In this document: piece by piece, positions 1-7,084 of the stretch | Layout: each line of letters starts with the position of its first letter | How positions within the stretch are numbered: position 1 is the first letter of the stretch | Assembly (NCBI GenBank): GCA_963710495.1 | Contig: CAVQAI010000007.1 | Coordinates: 1 to 64,000, forward strand | From: Bog-756 sp963710495 | GTDB lineage: Bacteria; Actinomycetota; Acidimicrobiia; Acidimicrobiales; RAAP-2 | DNA: 64,000 nucleotides | Direction: 5' to 3' | The notes under the pieces: model-generated | The model's input: the letters and a program-made list of their open reading frames with translations, nothing else | Database searches by the model: none | Told to the model about the DNA's origin: nothing | Program-made: the position numbers and the translations under genes

Positions 1-32
1 AGGTGATGCTCTACCAACTGAGCCACGTCCGC
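1..32 (-). tRNA. tRNA, 5' part only (probably tRNA-Gly)
   Basis: Read on the minus strand, the window edge holds the first 32 nt of a tRNA: a 7-nt acceptor strand GCGGACG, a TG spacer, a D-arm GCTCAGTTGGTAGAGC and the start of the anticodon stem. The anticodon and 3' half lie outside the window. The acceptor and D-arm resemble actinobacterial tRNA-Gly(GCC), but the identity cannot be confirmed without the anticodon. Confidence 0.85.
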
Positions 33-64
33 GTCAGGGCAACACCCTAGCAGTTGGGCAAATA

Positions 65-77
65 CGGACTCCGTCCG
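65..77 (-). terminator. Possible weak hairpin after the WS/DGAT gene
   Basis: On the minus strand, just past the stop of the acyltransferase gene, CGGAC and GTCCG pair around a 3-nt loop and are followed by TATTTG. The stem is only 5 bp, so this is a tentative terminator between the acyltransferase gene and the tRNA. Confidence 0.25.
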
Positions 78-95
78 GATGCCTGGTCGAAGCCC

Positions 96-1634
96 TCAGG
101 CCGGCACTTCCGCGTGCCACCACGGCACCGGTCGGACCAGCCGGTTCGTCGCGCTCAGCAGTGACTCGAACGACTGGCGCAACCCTCGGGCGATGGTGTC
201 GATGTCCGGGACGAGGTCCCGGCAACCCAGGACGCCCACGTACACGGTGTCCAGATAGGAGAAGACCGTGATGTTGACGGCCGCTCCCTCGATGATCGGT
301 CCGATCGGGTACATGGACACCAGCTGGGCGCCAGCCAGGTAGAGGGGGAAGTCCGGCCCCGGCACGTTCGAGACGATGAGGTTGAAGACCGGTGGGACGT
401 GGTCGAACACCCGGAGGTTGCTCGCCAGTCTGGTGAGTCGACCGGCTAAGGCCGGCACCGCGGCCTCGGCCCATCCGGAGAAGAGGTCGGCGTCGACCAT
501 CCGAGTCTGCTCCTTGGCCACCTGCACGTCTGCTTGGATCTGCCGAAGACGGGCCGCTTCGTCCCCAACTGCGGTTCCGAGGGAGACGAGCATGGCCGAA
601 ACGCGGTTGCCCAGGGCACCCCGCTCCGATTGGTCCCGCACGGACACCGGTACCAGCGCAACCAGCGAATTGGCGAGCCTCTCGCCCCGGGCGTCGAAGA
701 AGCGGCGCATGGCTCCGGCTGCGACCGTCAGCACGACGTCGTTGGTCGTGCCGCCGACGATCTCGCGGATTCGCCGCACGTCCCGCATCGGTAGCTCGGC
801 AAAGGCCACCCGGCGGTGGGCGGAGATGGCCCGATTGATCGACGTGGCCGGCGCCTCGAAGGGTGAAGGGGGCGGCGTGCCGTCCGCTTGGCGATTGCGC
901 CCGGTGAGGCCGCGGGCGGTCTGCACGGTCTTCGAGACGGTCCGGGCCACGGCACCGGCGTACGACGGGAATGAACCGAGGACGTCGCGCCACCGGGCCA
1001 GCTCACCCGGAAGGGGGCCCGGCGACCAGTCCGGTTCGGTCTGGGCCGCCGGCTCCGGCAAGGGGGCCAATACTCCCGCCGATCCCGTTCGCGTCGGACG
1101 GCGTGGGGCCGGGCGATGGCCGGTCGGCGCGCCGAAGCGCGGACGGGGTGCGGGCTGGGGCGTCAGATCGAAGAACACGCTCAGCACCTCGGCTCCCGAC
1201 ACGCCGTCGAGGATGGCGTGGTGCACCTTGGGCACCAGGGCCAGATAGCCGCGGGCCAGCCCTTCCACCACGTGGAACTCCCACAGGGGCCGCGTGCGAT
1301 CGAGCGGACGCGAGGCGATACCGGCGACCAGCTCGGCCAGCTCATCGAGCCCGCCCGGCGCGGGCAGTGCCACCCGGCGCACGTGGTACTCGATGTCGAA
1401 GTCGGGGTCGTCCACCATGGCGGGATGCTGCAAGCCGAGTGGCACCTCGAGGAGACGTTGCCGGAAGGGCGGCACCAGGTGGAGACGGGAACCCACCAGA
1501 TCGCGCACCTGCCCGAAATCGACGCCACCGTCGGCGCCCGACGGATCGAAGATCAACGCGCCGAGGATGTGGAGATGCGTCGTCGGGGACTCGAAGGAGA
1601 GGAAGGCACCGTCCAGGCCGCTGAGGCGTTCCAC
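96..1634 (-). CDS. Wax ester synthase / diacylglycerol acyltransferase (WS/DGAT)
   Basis: This is a bacterial WS/DGAT of 512 aa, joining an acyl-CoA to a fatty alcohol or diacylglycerol for storage lipid. The catalytic HHxxxDG motif is present as HHAILDG near residue 139, and the N-terminus RLSGLDGAF matches the family RLSxLDxxF start. A GTG at 1634 is chosen because it gives this start and lies 4 bp after the dut stop. An upstream ATG at 1679 would add 15 atypical residues and overlap dut. The gene follows dut on the same strand and may be read with it. The acyl-CoA synthetase at 2861 could supply its activated fatty acids. Which ester it makes cannot be told from sequence. Confidence 0.9.
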   Translation of the reverse strand: MERLSGLDGAFLSFESPTTHLHILGALIFDPSGADGGVDFGQVRDLVGSRLHLVPPFRQRLLEVPLGLQHPAMVDDPDFDIEYHVRRVALPAPGGLDELAELVAGIASRPLDRTRPLWEFHVVEGLARGYLALVPKVHHAILDGVSGAEVLSVFFDLTPQPAPRPRFGAPTGHRPAPRRPTRTGSAGVLAPLPEPAAQTEPDWSPGPLPGELARWRDVLGSFPSYAGAVARTVSKTVQTARGLTGRNRQADGTPPPSPFEAPATSINRAISAHRRVAFAELPMRDVRRIREIVGGTTNDVVLTVAAGAMRRFFDARGERLANSLVALVPVSVRDQSERGALGNRVSAMLVSLGTAVGDEAARLRQIQADVQVAKEQTRMVDADLFSGWAEAAVPALAGRLTRLASNLRVFDHVPPVFNLIVSNVPGPDFPLYLAGAQLVSMYPIGPIIEGAAVNITVFSYLDTVYVGVLGCRDLVPDIDTIARGLRQSFESLLSATNRLVRPVPWWHAEVPA

Positions 1635-1638
1635 GTCC

Positions 1639-2193
1639 CTACCGACCCGTCGATCCGAAGCCGTCGAGTCCCCGCGCACTGGCCGGCAGCTCCTCGACCT
1701 CGGTGAAGTCCGCCCGCTCGACCCGCTGGATGACCAGCTGGGCGATGCGGTCGCCCCGGCGCACCTCGTAGGCCGTCTCCGGGTCGGTGTTGACGAGCAC
1801 GACGGCCAACTCGTCGCGGTAGCCCGAATCGATCAGTCCCGGTGAGTTGAGACAAGTCACGCCGTGGCGGAGGGCCAGCCCGCTCCTCGGCTGTACGAAG
1901 CCGGCGTAGCCGTCGGGCAGGGCGATGGAAAGGCCAGTCGGCACCACGGCCCGGCCACCCCGGGGAGCCAGGGTCGCATCGCACCGGGCGACCAGGTCGG
2001 CGCCGGCGTCGCCATCCCGGGCGTAGGTGGGGAGCGGCAGCCCGGGATCGAGCTTGACCACCGGCACCCCAAGCGAGGGGGCAGAGCGCAGCGAGGGGGC
2101 AGAGGGCGGCGCGACAGGCGCGCCCGGGGCCGCCCCGTCGTCCGAGGCCGCCCCGTCCACCGTGTCCACGCTGCTCTGTGGTCCCGGGGTCAC
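1639..2193 (-). CDS. dut: dUTP diphosphatase
   Basis: Hydrolyses dUTP to dUMP and pyrophosphate, keeping uracil out of DNA and feeding dTMP synthesis. The trimeric dUTPase motifs are in order: DGDAGADL, PRSGLA, NSPGLIDSGYRDE, RGDRIAQLV and a C-terminal GFGSTGR arm that closes the active site. The GTG at 2193 is chosen because a GGAGG lies 7 nt upstream, giving 184 aa. A further upstream TTG or ATG-type start at 2286 would leave almost no space from the divergent orn gene. About 40 N-terminal residues before the core PVVKLDPGLPLP are a low-complexity A/P/S extension containing a duplicated 18-bp unit. A GTG at 2067 would give a core-only protein. Confidence 0.92.
   Translation of the reverse strand: MTPGPQSSVDTVDGAASDDGAAPGAPVAPPSAPSLRSAPSLGVPVVKLDPGLPLPTYARDGDAGADLVARCDATLAPRGGRAVVPTGLSIALPDGYAGFVQPRSGLALRHGVTCLNSPGLIDSGYRDELAVVLVNTDPETAYEVRRGDRIAQLVIQRVERADFTEVEELPASARGLDGFGSTGR
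2072..2107. repeat. Two-copy 18-bp tandem repeat in dut N-terminal extension
   Basis: The units 2072-2089 and 2090-2107 differ at one base. They encode a duplicated Ser-Ala-Pro-Ser-Leu-type segment in the extension before the dUTPase core. The unit is a multiple of three, so copy changes keep the frame. Confidence 0.8.
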
Positions 2194-2291
2194 CCGGACG
2201 CCTCCGCTTCTCCCCGGCCTGACGCTATCGTCCCGGCCGGACCGGTTGCAGACTTCCTGGTCGGGCCGGTCGCAAGGTAGCGTCACCGTCC

Positions 2292-2837
2292 GTGCTGGTA
2301 TGGATGGACCTCGAGATGACCGGGCTCGACCCCGCTCGCCATGTCATCGTCGAGGTGGCCACCCTCGTTACCGACGACGCCCTCACCATCGTGGCCGAGG
2401 GGCCCGATCTGGTGGTGGCGGCCACGCCCGAGCAGTTGACGGCCATGGACCCCTTCGTGAAGGGCATGCACGCCAAGAGCGGGCTGCTCGCCGCCGTCGA
2501 AGCCTCGACCGTCTCGCTCGAGGACGCCGGAACGGCCACCCTGGAGTTCATCCGCTCCCATGTGGACAAGGCCCGGACCGTGCCGCTGGCCGGCAACTCG
2601 ATCGGCACCGATCGGCGGTTTCTGGCCGCCCAGTTGCCGGAGATCGAGGAGTACCTGCACTACCGTTCGGTGGACGTGTCCACGGTGAAGGAGCTGGTCA
2701 AGCGCTGGTACCCCGAGGCAATGGCGGCGGCACCGGCCAAGGCGGGCGGCCACCGGGCCATGGACGACATCCGCGAAAGCGTGGTCGAACTGGCCTACTA
2801 CCGTGGCGCCGTCTTCCGGGAACGATCCCCGGGGTAG
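2292..2837 (+). CDS. orn: Oligoribonuclease
   Basis: A 3'-5' exoribonuclease of the DEDDh family that finishes RNA decay by degrading 2-5 nt RNAs, and also pGpG in organisms using c-di-GMP. The first Asp/Glu pair is in the MDLEMTGLD motif at residues 5-13. Later come GNSIGTDRRF with its Asp, and HRAMDDIRES with the general-base His and final Asp. The length of 181 aa is normal. The GTG at 2292 gives the usual LVWxDLEMTG start. The gene diverges from dut across 98 bp in which I see no convincing promoter. Confidence 0.95.
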   Translation: MLVWMDLEMTGLDPARHVIVEVATLVTDDALTIVAEGPDLVVAATPEQLTAMDPFVKGMHAKSGLLAAVEASTVSLEDAGTATLEFIRSHVDKARTVPLAGNSIGTDRRFLAAQLPEIEEYLHYRSVDVSTVKELVKRWYPEAMAAAPAKAGGHRAMDDIRESVVELAYYRGAVFRERSPG

Positions 2838-2860
2838 GTACCGCCACCGAGAGGAGCATC

Positions 2861-4678
2861 ATGGCCGGCTCCGCCGACCCGCAACGGGAGGCCTCGGCCC
2901 CACCGCCCACCATCCCGACCCGGGCCCAGGCCACGGCCGCTCTCACCGCGCCGGGTCAGGCCTTCGAGATGGAAGAGCTGGTCATCCGCGGCATCGCCAC
3001 CCGGACGTGGAAGCGCGCCCCCGAAACCCTCCGGACGGTACTCGAACTGTCGTCCCTGCACGGAGAGAAGGACTTCCTCGTCTACGAGGACGAGCGCATC
3101 ACCTTCGCCGAGCACTTCCGCACCGTGGCCGGCCTGGCCCAGGCCCTCGGCGACCGGTTCGGCATCGCCAAGGGGGACCGGGTGGCCATCGCCATGCGCA
3201 ACCTCCCCGAGTGGGTGATGGCCTTCTGGGCCTCGATCGCCGCCGGGGCGGTGGTGGTCCCCCTCAACGCCTGGTGGACCGGGCCGGAGCTGGCCTACGG
3301 GCTCAGCGACTCGGGCACCTCGGTGGTCTTCGTCGACGAGGAGCGGCGGGACCGGATCCTGCCCCATCTCGACGAGCTCGCCGACCTGCGGGCCGTGGTC
3401 GCCTGCTGCGAGGAGCACGATCCGGCCGGCGGCCGGCGGCAGTCCGAACCTGCGACGGTCGAGCGGGCGGGCCTCGACCCGGTCCCCGTCATCCCCTTCG
3501 GGGAGCTCACCGCATCGATCCCCGCCGACCTCGCCCTCCCCGAGGTGACCGTCGACCCGGACGACGACGCCACCCTCTTCTACACGTCGGGCACCACCGG
3601 CCGGCCCAAGGGGGCGGTCGGCACCCACCGCAACAGCGTCTCCAACTTGATGAACCTGTTCTTCGTCGCGACCGTCGGTAGCATGCGGCGCAGCGGGACC
3701 CCGGCGGACGGGGCGAGCGACACGCAGAACGCCAACCTGTTGTCCGTCCCGCTGTTCCACGCCACCGGGTGCCACGCCGTACTCGTCTCGAACACGGCCG
3801 CCGGGGGCAAGCTGGTCATGATGCACCACTTCGACCCGGAGCGGGCCCTCGAGCTCATCGAGCGCGAACGCATCACCATCTTCGGCGGGGTGCCCTCCAT
3901 GGTCATGCAGGTGATCGACTCGCCGAGCTTCGCCAAGCGGGACACCTCCTCGGTGCGCTCGATCTCCTACGGCGGCGCGCCGTGCCCGCCCGACCTGGTC
4001 CGCCGCATCACCGAGCACTTCCCGGCCGGGGCTCCGGGCAACGGGTACGGGCTCACCGAGACCTCGGCCATGACCACCATGAACGCCGGGGACGACTACG
4101 TGCGCAAGCCCGACAGCGTGGGACCGCCCGCGCCCGTCTGCGACGTGGCCGTGGTGCCCGAGGACTACGAGGGGGAGGTACCGCCCGACGGGCCCTCCGT
4201 CCCCGAGCGCGTCGGCGAGCTGTGGATCAAGGGCCCGAACGTGGTGCGGGGCTACTGGAACCGTCCCGCCGACACGGCCGCCACCTTCACCCGGGGCTGG
4301 CTGCACACCGGCGACGTGGCCCGCATCGACGAGGAGGGATTCGTCCACATCGTGGACCGGGCCAAGGACGTGATCATCCGTGGCGGTGAGAACGTCTACT
4401 GCGTGGAGGTCGAGGGCGCCCTCTACGAGCACCCGGCGGTGGCCGACTGCGCGGTGATCGGCATCCCCCATCCCGTCCTGGGCGAGGAGGTCGGGGCCGT
4501 GGTGGTGCTCCGACCCGGTGAGGAGGTGGGCGGCGACGAGCTGGCCCGGTTCGTGCGCGAGCGTCTGGCCGCCTTCAACGTGCCGACACGGTTCTGGTTC
4601 CGGAGCGATCCCCTCCCCCGCAACCCGGCCGGCAAGGTGCTCAAGCGGCAGCTGCGCTCCGAGCTGGTCGACCCCTGA
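2861..4678 (+). CDS. Acyl-CoA synthetase (AMP-forming, fatty acid CoA ligase type)
   Basis: ANL-superfamily ligase that activates a carboxylic acid as acyl-AMP and then acyl-CoA. The ATG at 2861 follows a GAGAGGAG ribosome site and gives 605 aa. Visible motifs in order are the P-loop FYTSGTTGRPKG near residue 240, the A5 motif GYGLTETSA, HTGDVA with the adenylate-binding Asp, the hinge DRAKDVIIRGGENV, and the C-terminal catalytic Lys in NPAGKVLK. An N-terminal stretch of about 40 residues is Ala/Pro-rich. It lies 23 bp after orn. The substrate is probably a fatty acid, which would fit the nearby WS/DGAT, but chain length cannot be judged. Confidence 0.9.
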   Translation: MAGSADPQREASAPPPTIPTRAQATAALTAPGQAFEMEELVIRGIATRTWKRAPETLRTVLELSSLHGEKDFLVYEDERITFAEHFRTVAGLAQALGDRFGIAKGDRVAIAMRNLPEWVMAFWASIAAGAVVVPLNAWWTGPELAYGLSDSGTSVVFVDEERRDRILPHLDELADLRAVVACCEEHDPAGGRRQSEPATVERAGLDPVPVIPFGELTASIPADLALPEVTVDPDDDATLFYTSGTTGRPKGAVGTHRNSVSNLMNLFFVATVGSMRRSGTPADGASDTQNANLLSVPLFHATGCHAVLVSNTAAGGKLVMMHHFDPERALELIERERITIFGGVPSMVMQVIDSPSFAKRDTSSVRSISYGGAPCPPDLVRRITEHFPAGAPGNGYGLTETSAMTTMNAGDDYVRKPDSVGPPAPVCDVAVVPEDYEGEVPPDGPSVPERVGELWIKGPNVVRGYWNRPADTAATFTRGWLHTGDVARIDEEGFVHIVDRAKDVIIRGGENVYCVEVEGALYEHPAVADCAVIGIPHPVLGEEVGAVVVLRPGEEVGGDELARFVRERLAAFNVPTRFWFRSDPLPRNPAGKVLKRQLRSELVDP

Positions 4679-4693
4679 CGGGTCGGGCCGACC

Positions 4694-5653
4694 TCACCCC
4701 TGGGGCGCCAGCCGGGCCCGGGTCTCGGTCACGTCGCGCTCCATCTGCCGGATGAGGGCGTCGACGCGGTCGAAGGCGACCTCGTCACGCAAGTGGGCGA
4801 CAAACGAGAGTCTGGCCTCCTCGCCGTAGAGGTCGCCCGAGAAATCGAGCAGGAAAGCCTCGACCAGCAGGTCCCCCCCGGTGCGGTAGAAGGTCGGACG
4901 GTGCCCGACCGAGACGGCCGCCGGCCAGCGGGTTCCGTCGGGCCGCTCGTACCAGCCGGCGTAGACACCGGCGGCCGGCAGGCAGATGCCGGCCGGCACC
5001 TCGATGTTGGCCGTCGGGAAGCCGAGCTCGACCGCACCCCGGTGGTCACCGTGGACCACCGGACCCCGGACCTGGTGGGGGCGTCCGAGCAGGACGGCGG
5101 CGGCCTCGACCCGGCCGGCCGCCACCAGGTTGCGGATCCGGGTCGACGAGATGGCCTCGGGCTTTCCGGCACCCGGCCGATCGGCCTGCAGGGAGAATCC
5201 CTCGACCTCGAAGCCCGCCGCCGCGCCCATCTCCTCCAGCAGGGCCACGTTGCCCTTGCGCCCGTGGCCGAAATGGAAGTCCTCGCCCACCACCACCAAC
5301 CGGGCGTCGAGGCCGGTCACCAGCACCTCGGTCACGAAGTCCTCGGCCGTCTCGTTGGCCCGCTCGCCGTCGAAGGGGATCACCACCGCCCGCTCGACGC
5401 CGGCCTCATCCAGGAGCTCGAGCTTCTGCTCTAGGTCGCAGAGCTGACAGGGGGCCGACTCGGGCCGGACCACGGTGGCCGGGTGACGGTCGAAGGTGAC
5501 CACCACGGTGGACAGTCCCTCGGAGGCGGCGTGCGCCCGCAGCCGGCCGAGGAGGGCCCGGTGCCCGAGGTGCAGACCGTCGTAGGCCCCGATGGTCACC
5601 GCGCTGCCCCCCGGCGGCGGCCGGGAGGCGGCCAGGTCGGTCACGATCTCCAT
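4694..5653 (-). CDS. ribF: Bifunctional riboflavin kinase / FAD synthetase
   Basis: Converts riboflavin to FMN and FMN to FAD in the cytoplasm. The N-terminal adenylyltransferase domain has GAYDGLHLGHRAL near the start and the STRIRNLVAAG motif. The C-terminal kinase domain has VVHGDHRGAVELGFPTANI and later YAGWYERPDG. The ATG at 5653 is preferred, giving 319 aa with the family-like spacing to the first motif. A TTG at 5722 would add 23 unconvincing residues. It is the last gene of the rimP-nusA-infB-rbfA-truB-ribF run. FMN/FAD from here would also serve the ApbE flavinylation system at 36307. Confidence 0.95.
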   Translation of the reverse strand: MEIVTDLAASRPPPGGSAVTIGAYDGLHLGHRALLGRLRAHAASEGLSTVVVTFDRHPATVVRPESAPCQLCDLEQKLELLDEAGVERAVVIPFDGERANETAEDFVTEVLVTGLDARLVVVGEDFHFGHGRKGNVALLEEMGAAAGFEVEGFSLQADRPGAGKPEAISSTRIRNLVAAGRVEAAAVLLGRPHQVRGPVVHGDHRGAVELGFPTANIEVPAGICLPAAGVYAGWYERPDGTRWPAAVSVGHRPTFYRTGGDLLVEAFLLDFSGDLYGEEARLSFVAHLRDEVAFDRVDALIRQMERDVTETRARLAPQG

Positions 5654-5726
5654 AGGCGGGAAGGTTACCGCCCGGTAGGCCACGGTCGGCGTGGGCCGGG
5701 CGGGATCGAGGGCGGCCGGCAACCGT

Positions 5727-6623
5727 TCATCCGGCCGCCTCGAGCACTACCGCCGGCCGGATCCGGTCGGTCTCGGTCGCCTCGTAGACGGCCAGCAACC
5801 GGTCACCTTCGTCGACCAGACCCCACGGGCCGTCGCCGGTCACCCCGAGGGGCACGCGGTCGAGGGCGAGGCCCCGAGCCACGTGCTGCTTGATCTCGGA
5901 ATCGACCACCACCTGGTCGAGGTGGCGGAGGGCCTCGGCCGGGGTGAGCACGAACGCCGGGCCCAGCTCGTCGATGAGATGGGCCTCCTCGGCTCCGAAC
6001 GATCCCACCCCGGTCCGTCGCAGGTTGCGGAGGTGGGCACCGCCACCGAGGGCCGTCCCGAGGTCGGCGGCCAGCACCCGGACGTAGGTCCCTGACGAGC
6101 ACTCCACCTCGATGCGGAAGACCCCCGGGGTCAGCCCCGGGGCCACGTCGAAACGGAAGACGGTCACCGACCGCGGCACGCGCTCGACCTCCACCCCCTC
6201 GCGGGCGAGGGCGTGGAGCCGACGACCGCCCATCTTGATGGCCGAGACCATGGGCGGCACCTGGTCGATGGTGCCGGTCAGCGTGCGCGCCGCCCGGCGG
6301 ACGTCGGCCAGGGTCACGTCGTGCATGTCCCAGGTCCCGGTGACCTCGCCCGAGGCGTCGAGCGTGGAGGTCGACGTGCCCAGCACGACCTCGGCTTCGT
6401 AGGTCTTCGACAGGGCGGTGAGGAACCGCAGCAGCCGGGTGGCCCGTCCGAGGCCGACCAGGAGGATCCCGGTGGCGTCGGGATCGAGAGTGCCGGCGTG
6501 CCCGACCCGCCGCTGCCCGAAGATCCGCCGGCAGCGGGCCACGACGTCGTGAGAGGTCCAACCGGCCTCCTTGTCCACGACCACCACACCGGTGACCTGG
6601 TCGGTGGTGGAAGCGGGGCTCAC
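5727..6623 (-). CDS. truB: tRNA pseudouridine(55) synthase
   Basis: Isomerises U55 in the T-loop of tRNAs. The catalytic Asp lies in the signature GHAGTLDPDATG near residue 45. The motif KTYEAEVVLG and the RNA-contact segment CSSGTYVRVLAADLG follow. The length of 298 aa includes a C-terminal PUA-like tail. The GTG start overlaps the rbfA stop by 4 bases (GTGA), so translation is probably coupled. Confidence 0.96.
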   Translation of the reverse strand: MSPASTTDQVTGVVVVDKEAGWTSHDVVARCRRIFGQRRVGHAGTLDPDATGILLVGLGRATRLLRFLTALSKTYEAEVVLGTSTSTLDASGEVTGTWDMHDVTLADVRRAARTLTGTIDQVPPMVSAIKMGGRRLHALAREGVEVERVPRSVTVFRFDVAPGLTPGVFRIEVECSSGTYVRVLAADLGTALGGGAHLRNLRRTGVGSFGAEEAHLIDELGPAFVLTPAEALRHLDQVVVDSEIKQHVARGLALDRVPLGVTGDGPWGLVDEGDRLLAVYEATETDRIRPAVVLEAAG

Positions 6624-7027
6624 CCGTCCCCCGCCGGCCGGCCGCCGGGATCGCCCCCCGGCCCCCCATCCCGGATCCGGCGTAGGACATCCTCGACACG
6701 CCCCCCGGCCACGACGGCCGGGTCGAGGGCGAACTCCAGTTGCGGGGTCCGCTTCATCCGCACCTGGCGGCCGACCTGCCGCTGGAGATGGCCCCTCCGC
6801 TCGGTCAACGCTTCGGCTGCCTCGTCGGAGAGGGAGCTCAGGTAGACGCGGGCACGACGGAGATCGGCGACGGTGTCGACCCCGGTCACGGTGACCATCC
6901 GGAGACGCTCGTCGGCGTCGGCCAGGCGCTCGAGCTCCTCGGCCAAGATCTGGCGGAGCACCTGGTTGACCCGCAGGGCACGGGGATAGGGGGCGGACCC
7001 CCGGTTGTCGTGGCGACGGTTGGACAC
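6620..7027 (-). CDS. rbfA: Ribosome-binding factor A
   Basis: Small KH-fold protein (135 aa) that matures the 30S subunit by acting on the 16S rRNA 5' domain. Family features are the N-terminal RALRVNQVLRQILAEEL helix and VTVTGVDTVADLRRARVYLS. The C-terminal tail is Gly/Pro-rich. The GTG at 7027 has a good GGAGGTGCA upstream. It follows infB and overlaps truB, the usual order. Confidence 0.95.
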   Translation of the reverse strand: MSNRRHDNRGSAPYPRALRVNQVLRQILAEELERLADADERLRMVTVTGVDTVADLRRARVYLSSLSDEAAEALTERRGHLQRQVGRQVRMKRTPQLEFALDPAVVAGGRVEDVLRRIRDGGPGGDPGGRPAGDG

Positions 7028-7084
7028 TGCACCTCCGCTCCCGCCGGCGAGGCTGCCGACCGACCGTCCGGCGACGGGCCGGCC

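Noticed and set aside
2194..2291. Promoter pair in the dut-orn divergent region
   Set aside because: No -35/-10 pair with proper spacing could be picked out for either strand with confidence.
2027..2860. Upstream continuation of the acyl-CoA synthetase frame through orn
   Set aside because: The extension overlaps orn entirely in another frame, has no motif, and a good ribosome site precedes the ATG at 2861.
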